64,000 bases of DNA from Clostridium sp. AM30-24 (GTDB lineage: Bacteria; Bacillota; Clostridia; Lachnospirales; Lachnospiraceae): NCBI RefSeq assembly GCF_003480435.1, contig NZ_QUJB01000002.1:59683-123682 (forward strand), given 5' to 3'. Positions within the stretch are counted from its first letter, which is position 1, and every line of letters starts with the position of its first letter. The notes beneath the pieces are model-generated. The model searched no databases. It saw only the letters and a program-made list of their open reading frames with translations, and was not told where the DNA came from. The position numbers and the translations under genes were made by a program. This document shows positions 8,389-16,440 of the stretch, piece by piece.

Positions 8389-9140
8389 GGATCGGCATCA
8401 AATACTGTGGCGGCTGCAATCCTGTATACAACAGGGGACGGCAGGTAAAACGCCTGCAGGAACAATATCCGGAACATGAGTTTGACTTTGCAGCCGGGGA
8501 CATGAAAGAATGCGAGATCGGACTTGTTGTCTGCGGCTGCGTCCGGGCCTGTGCGTCAGTGGATGGGCTTGCACCAAAGAAAAAGCTGTTTCTTCTCCCG
8601 ACGGAGCGGAGCTTTTCTGAGGTAAAGACGTATCTGGAGCAGGACAGGGAAGCGAAAAAGAACGCGGAAGTTTGTGGCAGAAAAGACGCGATGCCGGAAG
8701 AAGAGACAGACAGTAGAATCCATGTTCGTATCGGTGACACGGCAGAGGTTACAAAGACGTTCTTTAAGGATGACGTGGACAGGTTTGCAGCGCTCACCGG
8801 AGATTACAGCAGACTTCACACGGATGCGGAATTCGCGAAAAAAACGCCTTACGGAAAGCCGGTGGTTCACGGTGTTCTGGCGGCAAGCCTGATCTCAACG
8901 GTGATGGGCACGAAGCTTCCGGGTGAGGGGACTGTCTTTATCGAAGAGCAGGTGCGGTTTTTGAAGCCTGTTTTTTACGGGGATATGATCACCGCAAAGG
9001 TGACATTTACAGCTTGTAAGGAACGGGAGGACGGTTACATCGGGACGTTTTCAGGAGTGTGTGAAAACCAGGATCATGAGACGGTGGTATGGGCAGAATG
9101 CAGACAGTTCATGTCGAAGGAGCTGTTTTTATGTAATTAG
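8385..9140 (+). CDS. Fusion of an N-terminal Cys-rich domain and a MaoC-like (R)-specific enoyl-CoA hydratase
   Basis: 251 aa. The N-terminal part (about 1-85) carries CGGCNP (residues 8-13) and a CGCVRAC motif near residue 48. I do not recognise this domain. After a charged linker, residues about 105-245 form a MaoC/PhaJ hot-dog domain with the hydratase motif GDYSRLH, keeping the catalytic Asp and His, and PVVHG. PhaJ-type enzymes hydrate trans-2-enoyl-CoA (for example crotonyl-CoA) to the (R)-3-hydroxyacyl-CoA. It starts inside the end of the NifU-like gene (ATGA overlap), so translation is coupled. Its last codons and stop lie in a dispersed intergenic repeat. Confidence 0.8.
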   Translation: MRIGIKYCGGCNPVYNRGRQVKRLQEQYPEHEFDFAAGDMKECEIGLVVCGCVRACASVDGLAPKKKLFLLPTERSFSEVKTYLEQDREAKKNAEVCGRKDAMPEEETDSRIHVRIGDTAEVTKTFFKDDVDRFAALTGDYSRLHTDAEFAKKTPYGKPVVHGVLAASLISTVMGTKLPGEGTVFIEEQVRFLKPVFYGDMITAKVTFTACKEREDGYIGTFSGVCENQDHETVVWAECRQFMSKELFLCN

Positions 9141-9177
9141 GAAATTCCGAGGAATTCCCTGTTACACAAAAGGCACA
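9132..9177 (+). repeat. Dispersed palindromic repeat, copy A (short)
   Basis: Shares the GGAAATTCCGAGGAATTCC hairpin core and the following ACACAAAAGGCAC with copies near 17345, 28489, 57488 and 62098. It supplies the last codons and stop of the upstream hydratase gene. The 3' arm of the element is missing here. Confidence 0.75.
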
Positions 9178-9255
9178 ATCTTTTTGATGCAATGAGACAA
9201 GAGATATTTCATGGCAGAGATCAAAAATATAAAGAATCAAGCGAGGGCAAATACA

Positions 9256-9495
9256 ATGACAAATCTTGAAAAATACAACAAAATTTTTATCGGAATGTTT
9301 CACAAGACAGAGGAGGAGCTTCCGGGCTTAAAGTACCGCGGAATTCCGCTCTGGGATTCGATCGGACATATGGATCTCGTAGGGGAGCTGGAAGAGGCAT
9401 TTGATATTCATATGGATACGCCGGATGTTCTGGACTTCACGTCCTATGAAAAGGGAAAAGAAGTTCTTGGGCGCTACGGGGTAACGATTGAATAA
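9256..9495 (+). CDS. Acyl carrier protein
   Basis: 79 aa, the size of a discrete ACP. The phosphopantetheine attachment site is Ser35 in WDSIGHM, followed by the acidic helix DLVGELEEAFDI. GAGGG lies upstream of the chosen ATG (9256); a longer in-frame start would add 15 residues. It is separate from any fatty-acid-synthase operon and sits among acyl-activating and reducing genes. It therefore probably carries the acyl group handled by the LuxE-LuxC protein or the AMP ligase. It overlaps the next gene by 8 nt. Confidence 0.9.
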   Translation: MTNLEKYNKIFIGMFHKTEEELPGLKYRGIPLWDSIGHMDLVGELEEAFDIHMDTPDVLDFTSYEKGKEVLGRYGVTIE

Positions 9496-10159
9496 TCCAT
9501 ATCCGGACCGGATCTTCCGGATCGTGGAACCGGTGACGGAGAGCAACTGCTATGTGATCCGGGAAGAGGACAAATGTATGATCATCGATCCGAACGATTT
9601 TACAGCGATCCGGGAGCTGCTGCAGAAATTGGGCCTGATGCCGGGTCTGGTCCTTCTGACCCATGAACATTGTGACCACATCGGCGGATTAAATGAACTC
9701 CGGAGGACATATCCGGTGACAGTGGCGGCAACGGAGGCCTGCAGCGCGGGAATCGGGAACCAGACGAGAAATATGTCCCGCATGATGGAGACATTTTTGT
9801 ACTTTAAAAGAGGGGAAAAGAAACTTGTACATTATCCGCCGTTTCAGTGCCGGAAGGCGGATCTGACATTTACGGACCGGATCTGTTGCAAATTTGCAAC
9901 AAGGCAGCTGGAGCTGATCCCGCTTCCGGGGCATACCCCCGGGAGTATGGTGATCCGATATGACGGATGTATCTTTTGCGGGGACTATCTTCTTCCTGGG
10001 GACAGGGTCGTTACGAGGCTGCCGGGAGGAGATGGGGACGCATATGAAAAATACGCGAAACCCTGGCTGAAAACGATTCCGGATGGGACATGGATCTTTC
10101 CGGGACACGGAGAGCCGTTCCGGATGAACAGGGAGGTGAGGGAATTTCATGAATTATGA
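9488..10159 (+). CDS. MBL-fold metallo-hydrolase (glyoxalase II-like)
   Basis: 223 aa. The zinc-binding motif THEHCDHIGG is followed by GHTPGSM, FCGDYLLPGD and FPGHGEPF, the usual order of metal ligands in glyoxalase-II-like hydrolases, which often cleave thioesters. The start is taken as the TTG at 9488, overlapping the ACP stop (translational coupling). No ATG precedes the conserved N-terminus. In this cluster it may release or edit acyl thioesters on ACP or CoA. The gene contains a perfect 18-bp palindrome (9884-9901) resembling the site at 7831. Confidence 0.8.
   Translation: MNNPYPDRIFRIVEPVTESNCYVIREEDKCMIIDPNDFTAIRELLQKLGLMPGLVLLTHEHCDHIGGLNELRRTYPVTVAATEACSAGIGNQTRNMSRMMETFLYFKRGEKKLVHYPPFQCRKADLTFTDRICCKFATRQLELIPLPGHTPGSMVIRYDGCIFCGDYLLPGDRVVTRLPGGDGDAYEKYAKPWLKTIPDGTWIFPGHGEPFRMNREVREFHEL
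9884..9901. promoter_or_regulatory. Perfect palindrome TGTTGCAAATTTGCAACA inside the MBL gene
   Basis: Same half sites as the candidate enhancer at 7831-7848. A degenerate third version, TGTTGCAAAAATGGAACA, lies at 11016-11033 in the LuxE-LuxC gene. It could bind the sigma-54 activator, but both sites are intragenic and may be chance. Confidence 0.35.
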
Positions 10160-12425
10160 AGAGCTTTTAAAACGAGGCCCCTATGAGCTGGGAGCGGAGG
10201 AGAAGAAAAAAATCTATGCGGATATGCTCAGTGAGCTGACAGACAGCCACAGAAACCGGTGCCTGATCTATGACCGGTGCTGCAGTGCACTGGGAGATGT
10301 GTCGGGAAGCCAACGGAGAGAAGAAGAAATTCCCATGGTCCCGGTCTCCATGTTTAAGGAGATGGAGCTTCGAAGCGTTCCCACAGGAGCTGTGTTTAAG
10401 ACGGTGACCTCTTCAGGGACTACGGGACAGAAGACCTCAAAGATCGTTCTGGACGAGCGGACAGCAGCCTGGCAGCAGCAGACGCTGCAGCGGATCATGG
10501 CCGATTTTATCGGGGAAAAGCGGATCCCGATGCTGATCATCGATGCGCCGAATGTCCTGCGGGACCGGGCACTGTTTTCCGCGAGAGGAGCCGGGATTCT
10601 GGGATTTTCGATCTTCGGGTCAAAACGCTGTTATGCGCTGAAGGAAGATATGTCTCTGGATCTCGAGACTGTGGAGGCATTTCTTGAGAAGGCCGGTGAC
10701 GGACCGGTCCTTGTATTCGGGTTTACCTATATGGTCTGGAAATATTTTTATGAGCCGTTGAAAAGATCGGGTCACAGGCTTCATCTGGAACATGGTTTCC
10801 TGATCCATGGCGGCGGCTGGAAGAAGCTGGCGAAGGAGGCGGTGTCCGCAGAGAAATTTCGGGACGGACTCCGGGAAGTCTGCGGGATCCTCGATGTACG
10901 GAATTACTACGGAATGGCGGAGCAGACCGGCTGCATCTATATGGAATGCGAGTGCGGTCATCTGCATGTGAGCAGCTATTCGGATGTTCTGATCCGAAAT
11001 ATGGAAGACTTTTCCTGTTGCAAAAATGGAACAGAGGGCGTGATCCAGGTCCTGACACCGATGGCCTGGTCCTATCCGGGCCATTCGGTGTTGACGGAAG
11101 ATAAGGGCATGATCGTTGGAGAGGATGACTGCCCATGCGGAAGAAAAGGAAAATATATTAAGATCACGGGCAGGATCCCAAAGGCGGAAATCCGGGGCTG
11201 CAGCGATACGTTTGAGACAGGAAAAGAGCTTCGTGGGGAGAATGAGGCGGTCACTCTTTTAGCAGGTGAGATGGGGATCACATCGGTACCGGAAATCCCG
11301 TTTGAGGAGACCACCATGGAGTTTCTATCGGCACTCTCAGAGCGGATCCGGGAACTTCCGAGAATGTTGTCCGGAGAGGAAATGCGTTCTCTCGGATTCT
11401 GGCTCAGGCGTTCCAACCTCGAAAGCTATAAAAAACGGTATGAAAACTGTGGTTTCCGGCTTGGGCTGGGACGAACATTTCATATTGCGCCGTCGAATGT
11501 TCCGCTTCTGTTTGTATACACGATGGCGATCGGATTGCTGGCAGGAAATTCCTGCCGGGTGCGGGTGTCGGCGCGAAGAAACACGGAAAGCGAAAAGGTC
11601 TGTGAGCTGATCGATGAGCTTTTGGGACTGCCGGAATTTCAAGCTCTGAAACGACGGATCTCCATTGTCACATACGGGAGGGAAAACCGGGAGGCAACGG
11701 AGAAATTCAGCAGAGAGTGTGACGGCCGGGTGATCTGGGGCGGTGATATGACTGTGGAAGAGATCCGGAAGATTCCGATCGGCCCGTCAGCGTCGGAGGT
11801 CGTCTTTCCGGACCGCGCGTCCATAGCTGTGTTTGACGCGGATGCCGTTCTTGCCCTGTCGGAAGAGGGGCTGGCAGAGACGGCAATGCGTTTTTACAAC
11901 GATACCTTCAGCATGGATCAGAACGCCTGCGCGTGTCCTCGGGCAGTATTCTGGAGGGAGAGCTGTCCAAAAACGGGAGAAGCGGCGGCCGGGCGATTCT
12001 GGCAGGCGCTTGCCCAGACTGCGAAGCGGTATGGGCTCACAGAGCACAAGGTCAGCGTGAAATATGGTGATCTGTGGGAGCTGGCAGCCGGCGGGGCGCG
12101 GATCGTGAAGGTCAGAAAATTCGAGAACAGACTTTATGTCACGGAAATGAAGGATATCCCCGGAACAGCCTCGGAACAAAGGATGCGGTTTGGAAGCTTT
12201 CTGGAATATCATATGAAAAACGGAGAAGAATGGATCTCTGCCGTGTCCGAAAAAACACAGGCCCTGGTGTATTTCGGCGTGGAGAAGCAGGAACTCCGTG
12301 AATGTGTTCTGCATCACAGGCTTCGCGGTACCCATCAGATCGTCCCTGTGGGGCAGACACTATGGATGGATCTGGTTTGGGACGGAAAGGACATGATCCA
12401 ACTTCTGTCCCGGACGATCCGGTAG
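10149..12425 (+). CDS. Fused LuxE-type acyl-protein synthetase / LuxC-type acyl-CoA reductase
   Basis: 758 aa in one reading frame. Residues about 1-350 resemble LuxE: SSGTTG (88-93) and YGMAEQTG (254-261) are ANL-type nucleotide motifs, followed by two Cys pairs, CECG (267-270) and CPCG (328-331). Residues about 380-758 resemble LuxC, an aldehyde-dehydrogenase-like acyl reductase; the likely acyl-accepting cysteine is in QNACACP (C594 or C596), and HIAPSNVP and GNSCRVRVS fit the cofactor region. In luminous bacteria LuxE activates an acid, holds it as a thioester and LuxC reduces it to an aldehyde. No luciferase genes are present. It overlaps the MBL gene by 11 nt. Confidence 0.85.
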   Translation: MNYEELLKRGPYELGAEEKKKIYADMLSELTDSHRNRCLIYDRCCSALGDVSGSQRREEEIPMVPVSMFKEMELRSVPTGAVFKTVTSSGTTGQKTSKIVLDERTAAWQQQTLQRIMADFIGEKRIPMLIIDAPNVLRDRALFSARGAGILGFSIFGSKRCYALKEDMSLDLETVEAFLEKAGDGPVLVFGFTYMVWKYFYEPLKRSGHRLHLEHGFLIHGGGWKKLAKEAVSAEKFRDGLREVCGILDVRNYYGMAEQTGCIYMECECGHLHVSSYSDVLIRNMEDFSCCKNGTEGVIQVLTPMAWSYPGHSVLTEDKGMIVGEDDCPCGRKGKYIKITGRIPKAEIRGCSDTFETGKELRGENEAVTLLAGEMGITSVPEIPFEETTMEFLSALSERIRELPRMLSGEEMRSLGFWLRRSNLESYKKRYENCGFRLGLGRTFHIAPSNVPLLFVYTMAIGLLAGNSCRVRVSARRNTESEKVCELIDELLGLPEFQALKRRISIVTYGRENREATEKFSRECDGRVIWGGDMTVEEIRKIPIGPSASEVVFPDRASIAVFDADAVLALSEEGLAETAMRFYNDTFSMDQNACACPRAVFWRESCPKTGEAAAGRFWQALAQTAKRYGLTEHKVSVKYGDLWELAAGGARIVKVRKFENRLYVTEMKDIPGTASEQRMRFGSFLEYHMKNGEEWISAVSEKTQALVYFGVEKQELRECVLHHRLRGTHQIVPVGQTLWMDLVWDGKDMIQLLSRTIR

Positions 12426-12443
12426 GGCAGAAAGGAGGGCCGG

Positions 12444-13877
12444 ATGAATTTTATTGAAAGAAATGATCAATTTTCAGAGAATCTGATGCTTGCGGATGAT
12501 CAGGGAAACCGGATCACCTACGGAGAATTTGAGAAGATATATGAGGAACGATCAAAATTTCTGGAGGAGGGAAGGCTTGCGTTCCTGTATTGTAGGAATA
12601 CCGTCGGAGCAGTTCTTTATTACAGGAGCTGTCTTAGGAATCATGTGGTGCCTCTGCTTTTAGAGCATCGAATGGACCGAGAGCTTTTAAGGACACTGAT
12701 CGGGACCTATGAGCCGGATTATCTGATCGGAATGCCGGAGGACCTTACAGGAACGGATGGAACGGTACTGGAGGGCTCGGAGTGCTTTGGTTATCAGCTT
12801 GCAAAGCGGGATGCCAAACGGAAAACGGGGCTGAATCCGGAGCTTGCGCTTCTCCTTACGACCTCCGGCAGCACGGGAAGCCCGAAGCTTGTAAGACAGA
12901 GCCGGAAAAATGTTACGTCAAATGCGGAGTCGATCGCGGAATATCTGGAGCTTGATCCGACAGAACGTCCGATCACAACGCTGCCGATGAACTACACGTA
13001 TGGGCTTTCGATCATGAACAGCCATTTTCAGGTGGGAGCAGCTGTGCTGCTGACAGAGCATACGCTGTTTGAGCGGGAGTTCTGGGATTTTTTCCGGGAG
13101 CAGGGAGCAACTTCCTTTGGCGGCGTCCCTTACACCTATCAGATCCTGAAGCGACTTGATTTCTTTAAAATGGCGCTGCCGTCCTTACGGACGATGACGC
13201 AGGCAGGAGGCAAGCTTCCGGTGAATCTGCATTGGGAATTTGCGGAATATGCGATGTCCACAGGACGAAAATTCATTGTCATGTACGGGCAGACAGAGGC
13301 GACGGCGAGAATGAGTTATCTTCCCGCAGAGGATGCCATCAGAAAATGCGGCAGCATGGGAATCGCGATCCCAGGTGGAAAATTCCGGATCATGGAGGAT
13401 GGCTCGACAGAGATCAAAGAGCCGGATACGGTGGGAGAGCTTGTGTATAGCGGTCCGAATGTCACGATGGGGTACGCGGAATGTGCGGCAGATCTTGAAA
13501 AGGGAGACGAGCGCGGAGGCGTTTTGTTTACCGGAGACATGGCAAAGCGCGATGCAGAGGGATATTACTATATCACTGGACGGAAAAAACGGTTTTTGAA
13601 GATGTATGGAAAGCGCGTCAATATGGACGAGATCGAGCAGCTTCTTCGCGGCCGCTATGAGGGCGTGGAGCTCGCCTGTACCGGAGAGGATGACCGGATG
13701 CGGATCTATATGGAAGGAATGGATCCGGCATCCTGTGAGGAGGCAGCGGAGTTCCTGACAGAGAAAACAGGACTTTACCCGGGAGGTGTCCGGGTTCTTC
13801 CTATCGACAAGGTACCGAAAAATGAGTCCGGAAAAACGATCTACAAAGAATTGGAGAAATTGCCATGGAATTCATGA
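12444..13877 (+). CDS. AMP-dependent acyl synthetase/ligase (ANL superfamily)
   Basis: 477 aa. P-loop LTTSGSTGSPK (about 138-148), YGQTEATAR (A5), TGDMAKRD (A7), the hinge GRKKRFLKMYGKRVN (A8) and the C-terminal PKNESGKT with the catalytic Lys (A10) are all present. It adenylates a carboxylic acid and loads it onto CoA or the pantetheine of an ACP. Substrate cannot be read from the sequence. It follows the LuxE-LuxC gene by 18 nt with an AGGAGG site and overlaps the crotonase gene. With its own ACP in the operon, acyl-ACP loading is the likeliest role. Confidence 0.9.
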   Translation: MNFIERNDQFSENLMLADDQGNRITYGEFEKIYEERSKFLEEGRLAFLYCRNTVGAVLYYRSCLRNHVVPLLLEHRMDRELLRTLIGTYEPDYLIGMPEDLTGTDGTVLEGSECFGYQLAKRDAKRKTGLNPELALLLTTSGSTGSPKLVRQSRKNVTSNAESIAEYLELDPTERPITTLPMNYTYGLSIMNSHFQVGAAVLLTEHTLFEREFWDFFREQGATSFGGVPYTYQILKRLDFFKMALPSLRTMTQAGGKLPVNLHWEFAEYAMSTGRKFIVMYGQTEATARMSYLPAEDAIRKCGSMGIAIPGGKFRIMEDGSTEIKEPDTVGELVYSGPNVTMGYAECAADLEKGDERGGVLFTGDMAKRDAEGYYYITGRKKRFLKMYGKRVNMDEIEQLLRGRYEGVELACTGEDDRMRIYMEGMDPASCEEAAEFLTEKTGLYPGGVRVLPIDKVPKNESGKTIYKELEKLPWNS

Positions 13878-14644
13878 TTTACGAGAAAAAAGACACAACA
13901 GCACTGATCACGATCAACCGTCCGAAGGCGTTAAACGCGTTTAATTCCCAGATGTTGGACGAGCTCACAGAGGCGCTGGAGATGGCGGAGAAGGATACAG
14001 GAGTCCGCTGCGTGATTCTCACGGCAGCAGGGGAGCGGGCATTTACGGCAGGCGGAGATATCAAGGAGGAAGTTCAGCTGAATGAAACAACAGCGGCAGA
14101 ATTTTCAAGACACGGGAAAAAGATGATCCGGTCAATTTTAAATCACAGAGTTCCGGTGATCTGCGCGGTCCGCGGCTATGCTCTCGGTGGTGGAATGGAG
14201 ATGATCCTGGCGGCAGATATCACTGTGGCAGCCACGGACGCGAAGATCGGAATCCCGACGATCAAGCTCGGTGGGATTCCGGGATGGGGCAGTACAGTCC
14301 TTCTTCCGAGAACGGTCGGCGCTTCCAGAGCCAAGGAGCTTTTATATACGGGGCGCAGCCTCTCTGCGGAGGAAGCGCTGAAGCTTGGTGTTGTGGAGGA
14401 TGTCGTTGAGCCGGATGAACTGTTAAAGAGAGCCTTTGAATTAGCGGATATGATCGCGGATATGGCACCGCTTGCAGTGGAAAATATGAAAAAGTCCATC
14501 AACACCGCTATGAGCGCCGGACTGGAGGAAAGCCTTGGAACAGAGACAGATATCTTCGCTTCCTGCTTTGGAACGCAGGATCATCTGGAAGCGACGACGG
14601 CGTTTCTCGAGAAGAGGGCACATGGGGAGTTTATGAGAAAATAG
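13865..14644 (+). CDS. Enoyl-CoA hydratase/isomerase (crotonase) family protein
   Basis: 259 aa, full crotonase length. The oxyanion segment TAGGDIKE, and GYALGGGMEM with the first catalytic-type Glu, are present. The second catalytic Glu of classical hydratases (in PEIxLG) is replaced by Thr (IPTIKLGG). It may therefore not be a standard (S)-hydratase and could instead act as an isomerase, hydrolase or other family variant. The start overlaps the ligase gene by 13 nt, and it is the last gene of the cluster, followed by a terminator. The neighbouring MaoC hydratase offers the opposite stereochemistry on the same kind of substrate. Confidence 0.85.
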   Translation: MEFMIYEKKDTTALITINRPKALNAFNSQMLDELTEALEMAEKDTGVRCVILTAAGERAFTAGGDIKEEVQLNETTAAEFSRHGKKMIRSILNHRVPVICAVRGYALGGGMEMILAADITVAATDAKIGIPTIKLGGIPGWGSTVLLPRTVGASRAKELLYTGRSLSAEEALKLGVVEDVVEPDELLKRAFELADMIADMAPLAVENMKKSINTAMSAGLEESLGTETDIFASCFGTQDHLEATTAFLEKRAHGEFMRK

Positions 14645-14672
14645 AGAAAACCCTGCCAAATTGAGAATGAGG

Positions 14673-14715
14673 AACCCTCCGGGAATCGCAAAATGCGGTG
14701 ACCGGAGGGTTTCTT
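14673..14715 (+). terminator. Rho-independent terminator of the acyl cluster
   Basis: Perfect 10-bp stem AACCCTCCGG/CCGGAGGGTT (14673-14682 with 14702-14711) and a short T-rich tail. It separates the cluster from the convergent permease gene. Confidence 0.75.
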
Positions 14716-14762
14716 ATGACTTGCCGCTTATCAGGTGGTGTATGTCAGCAGGTAAGATAAAT

Positions 14763-16079
14763 TTAAGCAAAAACATTCATGATAACGAAGCCCCATACCG
14801 GCACAAAGATCATCATGATAACGGAGGTGATCCAGCCTGCAATTAAGAGGGTCTTCATGTTATTTGAGCGTGCAAATCCAAGGTGTGCCGCATAGTTTGC
14901 GGACGGATAAACGATGGATGTGATGCGGACTGCTGCGATCAGTACGATCGACCAGGCGGTCATCGGAATTCCCATGGAAGATGCGATGTCCCAGAAGGCA
15001 CTCTGGATGATCTGCATCTGTGTCACAACGGCACCTTCAACACCAAATCCGCCAACGAAGGATGCAATTACCATTAACATGTATTTTCCATTAGAACCAA
15101 CGAGATGAAGAATCAGCTCTGACAGAGCTTCCCAGCCGCCACCAAGAGTAATCGTATCGATCATGACACCAGTAAGCAGGAAGGAAAGGAACATTCCGCC
15201 CATTTTTCCCATGCCCTGGCCAAACATTTTGATGGTTTTTTCAAACTTCTGGTCAATGAACAGACCAACAACGATACTGAGAAGTAAAATAACAAACATT
15301 ACATATTTCATGTTGCTTCCGGTCATAAGCCCAAAAATAAGGCAGCCAATGAAGGTTACGAGGAATGCGATGCAGGCATTCTTCTGACGCGCTGTAGCAT
15401 GAAATTCAGCTGGGATTTCGATCTCATCGTATTTTTCCCCGGCAGCTTTTGTCTTCTTCTGAATATAGAAGGAGAGGATCAGACAAACGATTGTCCATGC
15501 AATGGAGTACGGTAAAGCAGAGTAGAGCATGTAATCCTGATAGCTTAATCCACTGACACCGAGCGCAGCAGCAACTGCGGAACAGAAGGGTCCGATCGTA
15601 ACACCGACAAGGCCGGCATTAAACATTAAGAAACAAACAGTTGTCGGAGTGAGTCCGGCAGCAGCAACAATTGGAAGAATGATCGGAGCAACAACTGCAT
15701 TGCCTCCGTTTAAGGTTCCAATCAGACATACCATAATCAGAGAAACAAGATAACATGCAAAAATACCCTTTTTCTCACTATCGACACCGATTTTTTTCAC
15801 AACAAAATTTACAATGACCTGATTGATTCCGGCAGCATCCATAACGACGCCAAGTCCGCTTCCGAACATGATGATCAATCCTACCTGGCCAAGCGTTCCC
15901 CCAAGGTTATCAACCAGAATTCCAGCAAATTCCTTTGGCCCCTGTCCCATGAGAATACATCCAAGGATCGCGGCAACACCAACACTTAAGGTGTAATTTT
16001 TTCCGCGCAGTGTAAGGATGAGAAAGAGAACCATAGGGATGAGTGCCAGAAGGGATGGTGCAGTAACTAATACTGGCAT
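14763..16079 (-). CDS. Ion-transporter-superfamily permease (GntP/DcuC/CitMHS-like organic acid transporter)
   Basis: About 438 aa with roughly 12 hydrophobic segments and paired glycine-rich re-entrant regions (GSGLGVVMDAAG and GVEGAVVTQMQ), as in IT-superfamily carboxylate carriers. The ATG at 16077-16079 follows AAGGAGA; an upstream in-frame ATG is poorly placed. It is divergent from the LysR gene and shares its control region, which holds an operator-like ATAGG-N5-CCTAT site. It is probably part of the same regulon, importing the substrate or exporting a product. The exact family is uncertain. Confidence 0.75.
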   Translation of the reverse strand: MPVLVTAPSLLALIPMVLFLILTLRGKNYTLSVGVAAILGCILMGQGPKEFAGILVDNLGGTLGQVGLIIMFGSGLGVVMDAAGINQVIVNFVVKKIGVDSEKKGIFACYLVSLIMVCLIGTLNGGNAVVAPIILPIVAAAGLTPTTVCFLMFNAGLVGVTIGPFCSAVAAALGVSGLSYQDYMLYSALPYSIAWTIVCLILSFYIQKKTKAAGEKYDEIEIPAEFHATARQKNACIAFLVTFIGCLIFGLMTGSNMKYVMFVILLLSIVVGLFIDQKFEKTIKMFGQGMGKMGGMFLSFLLTGVMIDTITLGGGWEALSELILHLVGSNGKYMLMVIASFVGGFGVEGAVVTQMQIIQSAFWDIASSMGIPMTAWSIVLIAAVRITSIVYPSANYAAHLGFARSNNMKTLLIAGWITSVIMMIFVPVWGFVIMNVFA

Positions 16080-16263
16080 AGTACATTCTCCTTTTTTAAT
16101 TTTTAGTGCAGTCAATACTGCTTTTGTTTAGGTGAAATTACAAGATGCAAATCACGATAGCAAATTGTCTGAAGCTCCGGATCTTCAAAATCTGTATCAA
16201 TTTACCTAAAAATAGTATAAAACAAAAAGATATTTGTGTAAAATATATTCTTTGAATGCAAGT

Positions 16264-16278
16264 ATAGGCAGCGCCTAT
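16264..16278. promoter_or_regulatory. LysR-type operator motif, copy 1 (ATAGGCAGCGCCTAT)
   Basis: ATAGG-N5-CCTAT inverted repeat, containing the T-N11-A LysR signature. It lies between the divergent permease (start 16079) and lysR (start 16441). Identical half sites recur at 17494 and 22272. The rest of the 16080-16440 gap shows only a TAAAAT -10-like box near 16420. Confidence 0.7.
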
Positions 16279-16440
16279 CGTAAATAGCAAATAAAGACCT
16301 TGAATTTTTAAATTGGATTTTGTATATTAAACATAGATTCCAGCCGAAAGAATGAAAGATTTGCGTATGACTTTCATATGAGGACGCGATCGCAAATATG
16401 TGGCATAGTTTTACATTGGATAAAATAGGAGGAAGCAAGA

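Noticed and set aside
10149..12425. Bioluminescence (lux) operon
   Set aside because: No luxA, luxB or luxD homologue is present; only the reductase-type domains are found.
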